8,537 bases of DNA from an uncultured Chitinophagaceae bacterium (GCA_934502905.1 CAKSVK010000148.1:1-8537); one strand, 5' to 3'; positions 1 through 7,345 are shown, counted from the first letter of the stretch. Notes: generated by a model not told the origin, from the letters alone. A program made the numbers and translations.

Positions 1-1403
1 GTGGTTGCCCTGGAGCTAAAATAGGCGTTGTTCAGCGTAATGGCTCCCTGCATATGCCACCTTTTCAGATCGAACCAACGCTGACCTTCACCACTCAGTT
101 CCAAAAACCGCTCATTCATGATCCACTCCATAATTACATTTTTGTCAGTTTGAGTAGTAGCATAATCAGCAGGTACTGTTCCATTTCCCATATTGCGTGC
201 CCTGGCTCTAACCTGGTTTATCAGCTCAATAGCGGCGCTCGTACTGCCTCCTGACTGCAAAACAGCTTCTGCTTTCAGCAACAGCACATCCGCATATCTG
301 AGTATACGGGGATTGTTAACGGAACCTACGCCGGCCTGGTCAAGCTGGTTCCTGGATACATATTTTCTGATCATATTGTCAGCAGGGTTCAGGGTCTCCT
401 CCTTTCTCGGATCGCCTTCTTCGAAAGCCGCTGCCAGCTTATTAGTTGCAGAAAACGGAAGCTTACCATAGAGCCCGTTATTATTATCATAGTAACCCCA
501 GAACACAGACAGGTTTCCTATCGGGTTGTCGAAGTCATTATCTAACCATACGTTATTGAAAGCAAATGCCTGCGTTGACTGGTATTCAAAAAGAGATTCG
601 CTGTTATTCTCCGTATCAACAGCAAAGTTATCTCCAAAATCGGGTACCAGCGAAACGCCGGCGATCGCATCAAATGCGCTGATGGCCTGCGTATAGTCAC
701 CTGAGGTACCACTCGACGAGGCCCTGAAAACCAGGGATTTTCCTAACATTCCCCTTGCAGAGTTTTTAGTAGCCCTTCCCCTGTTGGCACTGCTCCAGCT
801 TTCCGGCAATAAGGATGCCGCTCCTTCAAAATCTGTGATTGCCTGATCCAGCAATTGGGTACCCGTTGAGCTGGGTGGTGTAAACTGATCGGAAGAGGTG
901 ACCCTGGAGGTTACGAGGGGCGCTGTTCCAAAATAGTTCCATAGGATATAGTAAGAGTAACCCCTCAGAAAAAGAGCTTCACCTTTATGATAGTCCTTCA
1001 GTCCGGGTGTTGTATAAATACCCTCTTCCTCTTCAATTTTCTCGAGCACTACATTAGCCCTTGCAATCATCCTGTACCACACCCTGTAAAAGTCACTTAA
1101 CCTGCCATTACCGGGCTGAATGCGTCCAAAGGTCTCGAAGTCTTCGTCTTCAGTGGTTGTTACATCGTCTCCCGGTAAAATAAAAATAGGAACTGTGCAG
1201 CTCCAGCCGCTTGCGCGAAACCAGTAGGCATCATTCATTTTTGCATATACGCCTATGACTGCCTTATTAAAGTCTGCTTCCTCCTGGAAATAGGAAAACT
1301 CTGTAGGTCCATGCGGTAGAAGATCAAGCTTCGATTTATTGCATGATGTTGTAAGCGCAAGTGCGCCGGCAACGATAGTGATATATTTTATGATCGATTT
1401 CAT
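1..1403 (-). CDS. SusD/RagB-family outer-membrane lipoprotein, 3' end cut by window edge
   Basis: This is the surface-exposed nutrient-binding partner of the SusC transporter encoded just upstream. Translating from the ATG at 1403 gives 467 uninterrupted residues that run off the left edge. Residues 1-21 form a lipoprotein signal peptide: a basic start, a hydrophobic core, and lipobox LTTSC with Cys21 as the lipidated residue. The mature protein begins CNKSKLDLLP, a typical SusD opening. The N-terminal SusD-like helical region covers about 25-215. The RagB/SusD C-terminal region includes RYADVLLLKAEA (369-380) and the family signature NERFLELSGEGQRWFDLKRW (430-449). Family members usually run to about 480-560 residues, so perhaps 20-60 are missing. 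The gene starts 22 bases after the susC stop, so the two are almost certainly co-transcribed. The ligand cannot be inferred from the sequence. The family call is very secure. Confidence 0.95.
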   Translation of the reverse strand, partial: MKSIIKYITIVAGALALTTSCNKSKLDLLPHGPTEFSYFQEEADFNKAVIGVYAKMNDAYWFRASGWSCTVPIFILPGDDVTTTEDEDFETFGRIQPGNGRLSDFYRVWYRMIARANVVLEKIEEEEGIYTTPGLKDYHKGEALFLRGYSYYILWNYFGTAPLVTSRVTSSDQFTPPSSTGTQLLDQAITDFEGAASLLPESWSSANRGRATKNSARGMLGKSLVFRASSSGTSGDYTQAISAFDAIAGVSLVPDFGDNFAVDTENNSESLFEYQSTQAFAFNNVWLDNDFDNPIGNLSVFWGYYDNNNGLYGKLPFSATNKLAAAFEEGDPRKEETLNPADNMIRKYVSRNQLDQAGVGSVNNPRILRYADVLLLKAEAVLQSGGSTSAAIELINQVRARARNMGNGTVPADYATTQTDKNVIMEWIMNERFLELSGEGQRWFDLKRWHMQGAITLNNAYFSSRAT

Positions 1404-1425
1404 TTTGTTAGAGATTTAAGTCGTT

Positions 1426-4400
1426 TTAGAAAGTAGCGCTTACACCAAACTGTAACTGACGTGTTGGAGGAATAAGATCATTCTCAGGATCCAGCCCTGT
1501 ATACTTTGTGAAAGTCACCAGGTTTACAGCGCTTATGTAGATCCTGAAGCTTTGAACAAACTGCAGCTTCGCCAGTAATTGTTTTGGCAGGGTATACCCG
1601 ATCTGCGTATTTTTTAACCGCAGGTAAGATGCATTTTCAACAAAACGGTCAGAGAACCTTGTAGCGCTTGCCGGGTCTCCATACACGGCCCTTGGCATAG
1701 TGGCGGAAGGGTTTTGCTCAGTCCAGCGGTTAAGCGTTGTTGCCGCTTGACCAGCCAATCCGCTCATTGATTCCAGCCCGGACCGTATACTATTGTATTT
1801 TTGAACATCTCCCACTCCCTGGAAAAAGATGTTCAGATCAAACCCTTTATAATTAGCTCCTACATTAAAGCCATAGTAGTATCCCGGGATTGTTTTACCC
1901 AAATACGTTCTGTCATTACCATTTATTACACCATCGGGTGTTTTGCTGTATCGTTCCGTGGCGTCCTGGGGATCGCCATAAACGTCCTGGAAATACATAT
2001 CTCCGGGTGCATAGGCATAACCACCACTGGGGTTGCTCGTGCTTTGACCAATATTGGCATCGGCATACTTCGCTCTCCACGCATCTATCTCTGCCTGGTT
2101 TTGGAATACGCCCCCTGTTTTATACCCCCATAAATAAAACATGGAGTATCCTTCTTCTATTCTTCCATATTCTCCTCCTAAAGGTGTGCCTCCATATAAT
2201 TTAACCACCTTGTTATTAACAGTGGTCAGGTTAGCAGCAGCATTAAAGTTCACCGCACCAATTTGGGTGTTATATCCTACCTGCAATTCAAAGCCAGTGT
2301 TACGCACCTGACCGATATTAAGGTCTGCCGGCACTTCTACACCGGTATTAGGCGGCAATGAAACAGACTGTATAATGTCAAAGGTTGTTTTGTTATAGTA
2401 TTCAGCTGTCAGGTTTACTTTATTATTGAAAAGGATCGCATCTATTCCAATACTTGTAGTGCGAAGCTTTTCCCAGCTTAATGTATTGTTTGCAAAATTG
2501 GGCAATGCCGCACCCTGCAATTGTGTGCCAAACCCGTCCCCGTTACCAGAGCCAAATGAATAATCCGGCGTAAGCGATACCGCAGATAAGTAAGCATAAT
2601 AGCGGGCAGACTGGTAATTACCCAGCTTACCCCATCCGCCCCTGATCTTAAGATCATCAATGAAAGATGTTTTGGGAAAGAAATTTTCGCTTGATATACG
2701 CCAGGCTGCTGCAAAAGACGTAAAATTATCCCACTTATAACCGGGAGCTAATCTTGAAGAACCATCGCGCCTGAAAGTGCCATCCAGGTAATATTTGTCT
2801 TTGAATTTATAGCTTAACCTGCCTACATACCCAATCAGCGCGTCTTCCTGCATAATGCCGGCAGATCCCTGGGTATAGGGTGGTATATTGGATATGGACC
2901 TGAACTGCGGATCGGTATAATTCACATTCCCACTTAAGCCGCTGGAATACCATTGTGCCTCTTGCTGCTGTGCTCCCAGGAGAATATCAATATTATGATC
3001 GTTGAAAATATTCCGGTTAAAGGTTACCATTAATTCCTTATTGAGGTTAGGTGTTTTTGTCTGCCGTTCACCGTAGTTGCCCTTTGCAAGACCATTCTGC
3101 CCCGCATAAGGGTTTTGGGGAGTCTGCGAGAACATCCATATCTCGTTGCTGTTCCATTGCTTGCGCAGGTTCACATAATATTCTCCGCCTAATGAACCTT
3201 TTATTTTTAAACCGGGTATGGGTTCTACCTGCACAAATGCATTCCCGATAATATTATTTAATTCATAGTTGGTTGAATTCAGATGCTGAAAGGCAAATAC
3301 ATTATACCTTGTTTGTTGTCCCCATAATAAAAGAGGATCTCCGGCGGCAAAATTGTAAGGAGCACCGGGGTTGAGTAAAGAAGGATCGTAGTCCGGGTTA
3401 GGGACAAAGCTTCCTGAGGTAACCCTTTCAAATCCATGAGGACCGTTGGGGTTGTATATAGGCTGAAAAGGGATGGTAGACATCATGGTACCAAGGTCAG
3501 CCTGGGTATTATTCATCCCCTTTTGATGTATCAACCTTACTGTTAATCCTGTCTGGATGTATTTTGATATTTTCGACTCAATATTTGTTGCTACGGAATA
3601 GCGTTCCAGGTTATTGCCTTTTAAAGGACTTTCCGTTTTCTGGTAACCGGCAGAGAAGTAATAATTAAAATTTTCGGTTCCGCCGGAAGCCCGTACGCTA
3701 TAATCCCTGATAGGAGCGTTCTTGTTTTTCAATTCGCCCACCCAATCGTAAGTAGGATTGTTTCCTACATACTGGCTGCTGCTTTCATCATAAAGCGGTC
3801 CAAAGCGTTCAGCATAACTTATCCCCGCGTCAGGGCGGGCATTATAAAGCTCTTTGGTCAATGCCATATATTGCTGTGTATTTATCAGCGGGATCGTTTT
3901 TGCAATATTCTGGGAAGCGTAGGAGCCGGAAAATTCAACCCGCGGCTTACCGGTTTTTCCTCTTTTGGTGGTAATAAGGATCACACCGTTAGAAGCTCTT
4001 ACACCGTAAATGGCCGCTGCAGAAGCGTCTTTCAGTACGCTGATCGATTCTATATCTGCAGGATTGAATTTTGAAAATATATTGATGGGAGACCTGATGT
4101 CTCCAACCGCGCCATCTGAAACACCTGCACCTCCCTCATAGATAGGAATACCATCAATTACATATAAAGGCTCGGCATATCCAAAAGTATTTACCCCCCG
4201 GATCCTTACGGTAGGTCTCGCACCCGGTTCACCACCCCCGGACTCTACGAAAACCCCCGGAGCGTTTCCCTGCAGGGCAAGCTCAGGTGTCATGGCGGTA
4301 CTTCTTGCTATATCCTTGGAGGAAACTGTTGATAAGGCTCCCGTTACATCTTTTTTCATACGTTGTCCATACCCGATCACAACTACTTCATCAAGTCCCC

Positions 4401-5010
4401 TGGCACTTGCATTCAGTACTACATTGACCTCGTTTTTGCCATCAACAGCAATTCTTTCTGTCGTATAACCAATGCCTGTAAAGATCAATACCGCATTTTC
4501 CGGCGCATTGATGGTGAATGTCCCCATGTTGTCGGTAGCGGTTTGAACATTACTGTTTTCAACGCTCACGGTAATACCTGCCAGGGGTGTTCCGTTAGCA
4601 TCCGCTACCCTGCCTTTGACCACAATATCCGCATTCGCCAAATTCTCCTTGGACGTGATAACAATAAGATCGTCATCCATTCTTTTAAAAACAAAGCCGG
4701 TATTTTGAAGGATCGTAGTAAGAACAGCGCTGACGGGGGTTTCCTTTACATTTATACTAATGGTGGAAGTCGCCGGGAAAAAATTGGTGGAATAGACAAA
4801 TTTATAGCTGGATTTACGCTCTATGGTTTTTAAAGCAGCGCTTATAGTTACATTTTGCAGGTTGATCGTCACTTTTGCGTCCTGCGAGTACCCTGTGGCA
4901 TATACCTGTAAGCAGGATACAATGATAATTGCAGTTAGTTTCATACGCAATACAATTTTGGTAAGCATAGCAGCACGCAGGTGCCACCGCTTTTGTAGCA
5001 TTTTTTTCAT
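1426..5010 (-). CDS. SusC/RagA-family TonB-dependent transporter with N-terminal STN domain
   Basis: This outer-membrane beta-barrel imports large nutrients (oligosaccharides, peptides or similar) using TonB energy, with SusD as its lid. The protein is 1194 residues counted from the ATG at 5010. The frame continues 12 bases upstream to a TTG at 5022, which is a less likely start. Order of parts: long signal peptide (hydrophobic core about 25-38, cleavage near 38-43); STN domain (about 45-118); carboxypeptidase-regulatory-like beta-sandwich (about 131-201); TonB-box-like DEVVVIGYG (207-215); plug (about 218-350) with the family signature VLKDASAAAIYGVRASNG (325-342); then a barrel ending in aromatic FGVSATF. 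No frameshift or internal stop is seen. The STN domain is known from FecA-type transporters to pass a substrate signal to a FecR protein, matching the fecR and sigma genes upstream. The 111-base leader carries a stem-loop. The substrate is unknown. Confidence 0.96.
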   Translation of the reverse strand: MKKMLQKRWHLRAAMLTKIVLRMKLTAIIIVSCLQVYATGYSQDAKVTINLQNVTISAALKTIERKSSYKFVYSTNFFPATSTISINVKETPVSAVLTTILQNTGFVFKRMDDDLIVITSKENLANADIVVKGRVADANGTPLAGITVSVENSNVQTATDNMGTFTINAPENAVLIFTGIGYTTERIAVDGKNEVNVVLNASARGLDEVVVIGYGQRMKKDVTGALSTVSSKDIARSTAMTPELALQGNAPGVFVESGGGEPGARPTVRIRGVNTFGYAEPLYVIDGIPIYEGGAGVSDGAVGDIRSPINIFSKFNPADIESISVLKDASAAAIYGVRASNGVILITTKRGKTGKPRVEFSGSYASQNIAKTIPLINTQQYMALTKELYNARPDAGISYAERFGPLYDESSSQYVGNNPTYDWVGELKNKNAPIRDYSVRASGGTENFNYYFSAGYQKTESPLKGNNLERYSVATNIESKISKYIQTGLTVRLIHQKGMNNTQADLGTMMSTIPFQPIYNPNGPHGFERVTSGSFVPNPDYDPSLLNPGAPYNFAAGDPLLLWGQQTRYNVFAFQHLNSTNYELNNIIGNAFVQVEPIPGLKIKGSLGGEYYVNLRKQWNSNEIWMFSQTPQNPYAGQNGLAKGNYGERQTKTPNLNKELMVTFNRNIFNDHNIDILLGAQQQEAQWYSSGLSGNVNYTDPQFRSISNIPPYTQGSAGIMQEDALIGYVGRLSYKFKDKYYLDGTFRRDGSSRLAPGYKWDNFTSFAAAWRISSENFFPKTSFIDDLKIRGGWGKLGNYQSARYYAYLSAVSLTPDYSFGSGNGDGFGTQLQGAALPNFANNTLSWEKLRTTSIGIDAILFNNKVNLTAEYYNKTTFDIIQSVSLPPNTGVEVPADLNIGQVRNTGFELQVGYNTQIGAVNFNAAANLTTVNNKVVKLYGGTPLGGEYGRIEEGYSMFYLWGYKTGGVFQNQAEIDAWRAKYADANIGQSTSNPSGGYAYAPGDMYFQDVYGDPQDATERYSKTPDGVINGNDRTYLGKTIPGYYYGFNVGANYKGFDLNIFFQGVGDVQKYNSIRSGLESMSGLAGQAATTLNRWTEQNPSATMPRAVYGDPASATRFSDRFVENASYLRLKNTQIGYTLPKQLLAKLQFVQSFRIYISAVNLVTFTKYTGLDPENDLIPPTRQLQFGVSATF

Positions 5011-5037
5011 ATTTTTATACAAGTTTAAGTTTACAAT

Positions 5038-5070
5038 GAGGTAGTACCCCTCTCTAAAAAGTATTACCTC
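5038..5070. repeat. Inverted repeat / stem-loop in the fecR-susC gap
   Basis: GAGGTAGTAC (5038-5047) and GTATTACCTC (5061-5070) are inverted copies separated by 13 bases. As plus-strand RNA the stem is 10 bp with one G-U pair. As minus-strand (susC leader) RNA the same position is an A-C mismatch. No run of T follows on either strand, so it is not a standard terminator. It ends 28 bases before the susC ATG on the coding strand. It could be an operator, a leader structure or part of an antisense RNA. Confidence 0.5.
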
Positions 5071-5121
5071 AAAAACTTCAAAAGGGGAAATGCGTCAACA
5101 TTTCTCCTTTAATATTATCAG

Positions 5122-6201
5122 CTATTTATCTATAATTATTTCGTTTTCCTTTATTGTGTACCTGAATTGTCTTGATAACCGTAATGCATCCAGCACCTGC
5201 ACAATGCTCTTATCTTCAAATGTGGCGGTAAACCTGAATGCCCGGGTGGATTCATCATCAAATCTGATATGGATATTATACCACCGCTCAAGTGTTTTTG
5301 CCAGCTCTTCAAAACTTTGGTCGGTAAATACCAGGCGGCTCTCTTTCCAGGATATTTCGGCGAAGCTGCTATCTGTCTGATCGTATGTCAGGTTCTGGAT
5401 GATATAAGATTTTGCATTTTCGTTATGCGTAACCCTGTTTTCCTTTGCAGCTTTATTGGGTAGTATAATTTTCTCACTGGGCTTAAGTATCACCTTTTCC
5501 CTGGAGTTGTTCATTCCCACTTCAACGGAACCTTCGATGAGGGATGTTTCCATAATATTGTCCTCGGCATAGGCTTTTACATTGAACGTCGTACCCAATA
5601 CCTTGATATTCATGGTCTGTGTATGAATAATAAAAGGCTTGTCTTTATTATGAGCAACTTCAAAAAAAGCCTCTCCATTTAACCTTATTTCCCTGGTTGA
5701 TTTGTTAAAGCTTTCAGATATATCAATGTTACTACCGGCATTCAGTGTAACCTTTGTACCATCCGCCAATAAAAAAAACTTTTTTTCACCTGCCTTACTT
5801 GCTGCAAATGTTTTATAGGAAGACTGGTAGGTTTTATCCCGGAATAACATGCCCAGCGCTGTAATGGCGGCAAATGCAGCAATTGCCACAGCAGCCCTGA
5901 AGATATGTTTCCTTAACTTTACTACCGGGGAAGCATGGGGTTTGTCCGGGAAAGTATTTCCTAAATGTTTTGTCATCATTTCCTTAAAGCGCAGCCTGTC
6001 CGCTGTAAGCTGATGTTCACTATGCCCTCCGCTTAAAAGCAAAACCATTTGTTTGGCCTGCCATACCTCCTCTTTTTTTGAGGGATTATTTTCAATCCAT
6101 TGTTCCCAAAAATGAATATCTGCATCATTGGCTTTTACACAATAGTTACGAAATGAAGCATCCAGGGCAAAGTCCTCTGCACTAAAGGAGAGATAATGCA
6201 T
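5122..6201 (-). CDS. FecR-family anti-sigma factor (inner-membrane regulator)
   Basis: This 359-residue single-pass membrane protein is predicted to hold the neighbouring ECF sigma factor inactive until the STN domain of the SusC transporter signals. The cytoplasmic N-terminal part (1-98) would bind sigma. It includes the FWEQWIENNP stretch (31-40) common in these proteins. One membrane helix lies at about 101-120. The periplasmic FecR domain (about 132-230) contains LADGTKVTLNAGS (145-157), LNGEAFFEV (174-182) and VLGTTFNVKAY (201-211), all typical of the family. The C-terminal part (about 286-357, from WKESRLVFTDQSF) is the STN-like DUF4974 region that ends Bacteroidota FecR proteins. The start is the ATG at 6201. 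The gene follows sigma after 102 bases and precedes susC by 111 bases, the normal order for this regulatory set. Length and domains are complete. Confidence 0.95.
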   Translation of the reverse strand: MHYLSFSAEDFALDASFRNYCVKANDADIHFWEQWIENNPSKKEEVWQAKQMVLLLSGGHSEHQLTADRLRFKEMMTKHLGNTFPDKPHASPVVKLRKHIFRAAVAIAAFAAITALGMLFRDKTYQSSYKTFAASKAGEKKFFLLADGTKVTLNAGSNIDISESFNKSTREIRLNGEAFFEVAHNKDKPFIIHTQTMNIKVLGTTFNVKAYAEDNIMETSLIEGSVEVGMNNSREKVILKPSEKIILPNKAAKENRVTHNENAKSYIIQNLTYDQTDSSFAEISWKESRLVFTDQSFEELAKTLERWYNIHIRFDDESTRAFRFTATFEDKSIVQVLDALRLSRQFRYTIKENEIIIDK

Positions 6202-6208
6202 AATGGCT

Positions 6209-6246
6209 GTTTTACTATTGAGTAGCTGTTCAGCCCGTTTTACTAT
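6209..6246. repeat. 10-bp direct repeat in the sigma-fecR gap
   Basis: GTTTTACTAT occurs exactly at 6209-6218 and again at 6237-6246, 28 bases apart, just upstream of the fecR start. A weak GGCTG/CAGCC inverted pair (6205-6209 and 6231-6235) overlaps it. It could be a binding site for expressing fecR separately, or a chance event in AT-rich DNA. Confidence 0.35.
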
Positions 6247-6303
6247 GAAGAAATAAGAAATTTTTTAAAAAAGGCATTATGGCAGGTATCCCTATAAAAG
6301 AAG

Positions 6304-6918
6304 TCAGAAAAAAATGCTTTTCAGGGCGGTTAATACAGTACCTGCCTTTTTCTTATTTTGCGTATGGCGATTTAAAGACTGCTTGAGGGTTTTTAGTGCT
6401 GCATGTATTATATTGTAGGCTGTTCTTTTAGTGATATTACAGGTATCTGCAATTTCATCATAGTTCCGGTCTTCAAAAAATTTCAACCGCAACAGTTCTT
6501 TCTCCCTCGGAGACAAACCATCAAAAGCAATTATTACTTTCTTCCTGATATCCCGGTTATATTGCGACTGGATCAAAATATCTTCATAGGAAAACTCTCT
6601 ATCAGGATAAAACTCAGACCATGTCGCATTATCCAATCCGGTATATTTATTTTTATTTATGTGAGACAGAAGCTCCCGGTGCAAACAGGTGAGGAGGTAG
6701 GAGCGCACATTTGTTACAGGAGGAAGTTTTGCCCGGTTATCCCATAAGGTCAGGAAAAGCTGGAAAATGCAATCCTTTGTCAGTTCAGGTTGCCGGGTAA
6801 ATTTAACGCCATAGTTCAACAGTCCTATATAGTGCTGGTTATACAACTCTTCCAATGAAGATTGCTGATTGCTCAAAAGCGAGTTCCAGGTATCAATATG
6901 AACAGTATTCAAGGGCAT
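6304..6918 (-). CDS. ECF-type RNA polymerase sigma-70 factor
   Basis: This is a 204-residue extracytoplasmic-function sigma factor of the Bacteroidota FecI-like type. It would direct RNA polymerase to the susC/susD promoter once released by FecR. The sigma-2 region spans about 21-88: SLEELYNQHYIGLLNYG at 21-37, then the DCIFQLFLTLWDNR helix that contacts core polymerase and the -10 DNA. A variable linker covers 89-126. Sigma-4 spans about 127-182: AFDGLSPREKELLRLKFFED (131-150) and the helix-turn-helix YDEIADTCNITKRTAYNIIH (153-172), which reads the -35 DNA. The tail (183-204) is lysine-rich. The start is the ATG at 6918; no clear Shine-Dalgarno sequence is visible, as is normal for the phylum. 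It is the first gene of the regulatory/transport cluster, with the fecR gene directly downstream. Which promoters it recognises cannot be told from the window. Confidence 0.95.
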   Translation of the reverse strand: MPLNTVHIDTWNSLLSNQQSSLEELYNQHYIGLLNYGVKFTRQPELTKDCIFQLFLTLWDNRAKLPPVTNVRSYLLTCLHRELLSHINKNKYTGLDNATWSEFYPDREFSYEDILIQSQYNRDIRKKVIIAFDGLSPREKELLRLKFFEDRNYDEIADTCNITKRTAYNIIHAALKTLKQSLNRHTQNKKKAGTVLTALKSIFF

Positions 6919-6975
6919 TACACCAAATTGTAATGGAAATTTGTTGGCACTTAAAGAGCAATTTAACTAAAAAAT

Positions 6976-7128
6976 TTACACTCCCAAATCTCTACGGGAA
7001 TATTTCTGTGGCGCTTTTAGGATCATTTCAGGTGCCTGTCTCGTATCGTTTTATTCAGCCTGCCGGGCGGTTTCCCCGAATTATGCCGATAATACCAAAC
7101 TTATAGCTGCCAGGATCACCGTTTTCAA
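6976..7128 (-). pseudogene. Possible decayed small secreted-protein frame in the sigma leader
   Basis: From a TTG at 7128 the minus strand reads MKTVILAAISLVLSA, which looks like a bacterial signal peptide. It then meets a TAA, continues FGETARQAE, meets a second TAA, and runs another 24 residues to a final TAA at 6976. The last part contains an ATG at 7026 that would give a 16-codon upstream ORF ending MILKAPQ...RDLGV. Two in-frame stops and no ATG at the front argue against a working gene. It may be a relic of a short exported protein, a leader peptide region, or coincidence. It overlaps the candidate sigma promoter, and both readings cannot easily be right in full. Confidence 0.2.
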
Positions 7129-7129
7129 A
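7096..7129 (-). promoter_or_regulatory. Candidate Bacteroidota housekeeping promoter for the sigma-fecR genes
   Basis: On the minus strand TAAGTTTG (7096-7103) fits the Bacteroidota -7 consensus TAnnTTTG exactly. TTTG (7126-7129) supplies the -33 element after a 22-base spacer, at the long end of the accepted 17-23 range. Transcription would start near 7089, leaving a leader of about 170 bases before the sigma ATG. This fits a sigma gene kept at a basal level by the housekeeping polymerase. Chance matches to such a short motif are common. Confidence 0.4.
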
Positions 7130-7198
7130 ATTTCCCTGGAGCGGTAAAAATCGGATTATTCTTGAACAGGATCAGCTCTCTCTAAGATGTAGAAATTA

Positions 7199-7234
7199 AA
7201 TACCCCTACGCATGGACATGCTTGGAATACCCCT
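7199..7234. repeat. 9-bp direct repeat flanking a short palindrome, upstream of the sigma gene
   Basis: AATACCCCT occurs exactly at 7199-7207 and 7226-7234, with start points 27 bases apart. Between them lies GCATGGACATGC (7210-7221), an inverted GCATG/CATGC pair. On the sigma-coding strand the repeats read AGGGGTATT. The array is about 70 bases upstream of the candidate -33 element, a position that would suit an activator. The arrangement resembles a tandem regulator-binding site, but the regulator is unknown. Confidence 0.5.
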
Positions 7235-7250
7235 GATTCATTCTTTTTTA

Positions 7251-7273
7251 TTTCGATAAGCGGCAAATCGAAA
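7251..7273. repeat. 7-bp inverted repeat downstream of fic
   Basis: TTTCGAT (7251-7257) and ATCGAAA (7267-7273) are perfect inverted copies around a 9-base loop, 73 bases past the fic stop on the minus strand. The stem is AT-rich and no T run follows on the minus strand (TAAAAAAG follows), so it is a poor rho-independent terminator. It may protect the 3' end of the mRNA or be a protein-binding dyad. Confidence 0.35.
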
Positions 7274-7345
7274 AATTAGAAAAGCTGGATTAGATTATTT
7301 TATCCCCCTGGTGATATATACAAAGTATAATTATTTTAGAGCATA

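Larger units (their letters stand above)
6919..7345. other. 427-base non-coding region between the fic stop and the sigma gene
   Basis: No intact gene of convincing size is seen on either strand. The region contains, from the fic side, a near-palindromic TATAC/GTATA pair (7317-7329), a 7-bp inverted repeat (7251-7273), the AATACCCCT direct repeats (7199-7234), a candidate sigma promoter (7096-7129) and a broken small reading frame (6976-7128). No strong rho-independent terminator for fic is visible. A plus-strand open frame at 6855-7106 overlaps the sigma gene and has no family features. Confidence 0.7.

Noticed and set aside
54..471. Two overlapping plus-strand open frames near the left edge
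   Set aside because: They are antisense to the SusD gene, whose signature motif and frame cover the same bases on the minus strand.
4363..4833. 156-codon plus-strand open frame
   Set aside because: It lies wholly antisense to the susC N-terminal domains, which match their family residue for residue. The plus-strand product has no recognisable domain.
6261..6272. TTTTTTAAAAAA palindrome after the sigma gene as a terminator
   Set aside because: It has no GC stem, and the following fecR gene is normally co-transcribed with sigma. It is more likely just an AT-rich tract.
6196..6281. Possible pairing of CATAATG with CATTATG that would hide the fecR start codon
   Set aside because: Only 7 AT-rich base pairs over about 70 bases, flanked by mismatches. 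Such matches are expected by chance.
6990..7085. Riboswitch-like words (GGCTGA, ACCTGA, CCCGTAG) in the sigma leader, recalling a TPP riboswitch
   Set aside because: The near-invariant CUGAGA and GCGUAGGGA cores are missing and only short stems form, so the likeness appears accidental.
6855..7106. 83-codon plus-strand open frame reaching into the intergenic region
   Set aside because: It overlaps the 5' end of the sigma gene on the other strand, shows no motif, and its composition is not gene-like. It could not be supported as a gene.
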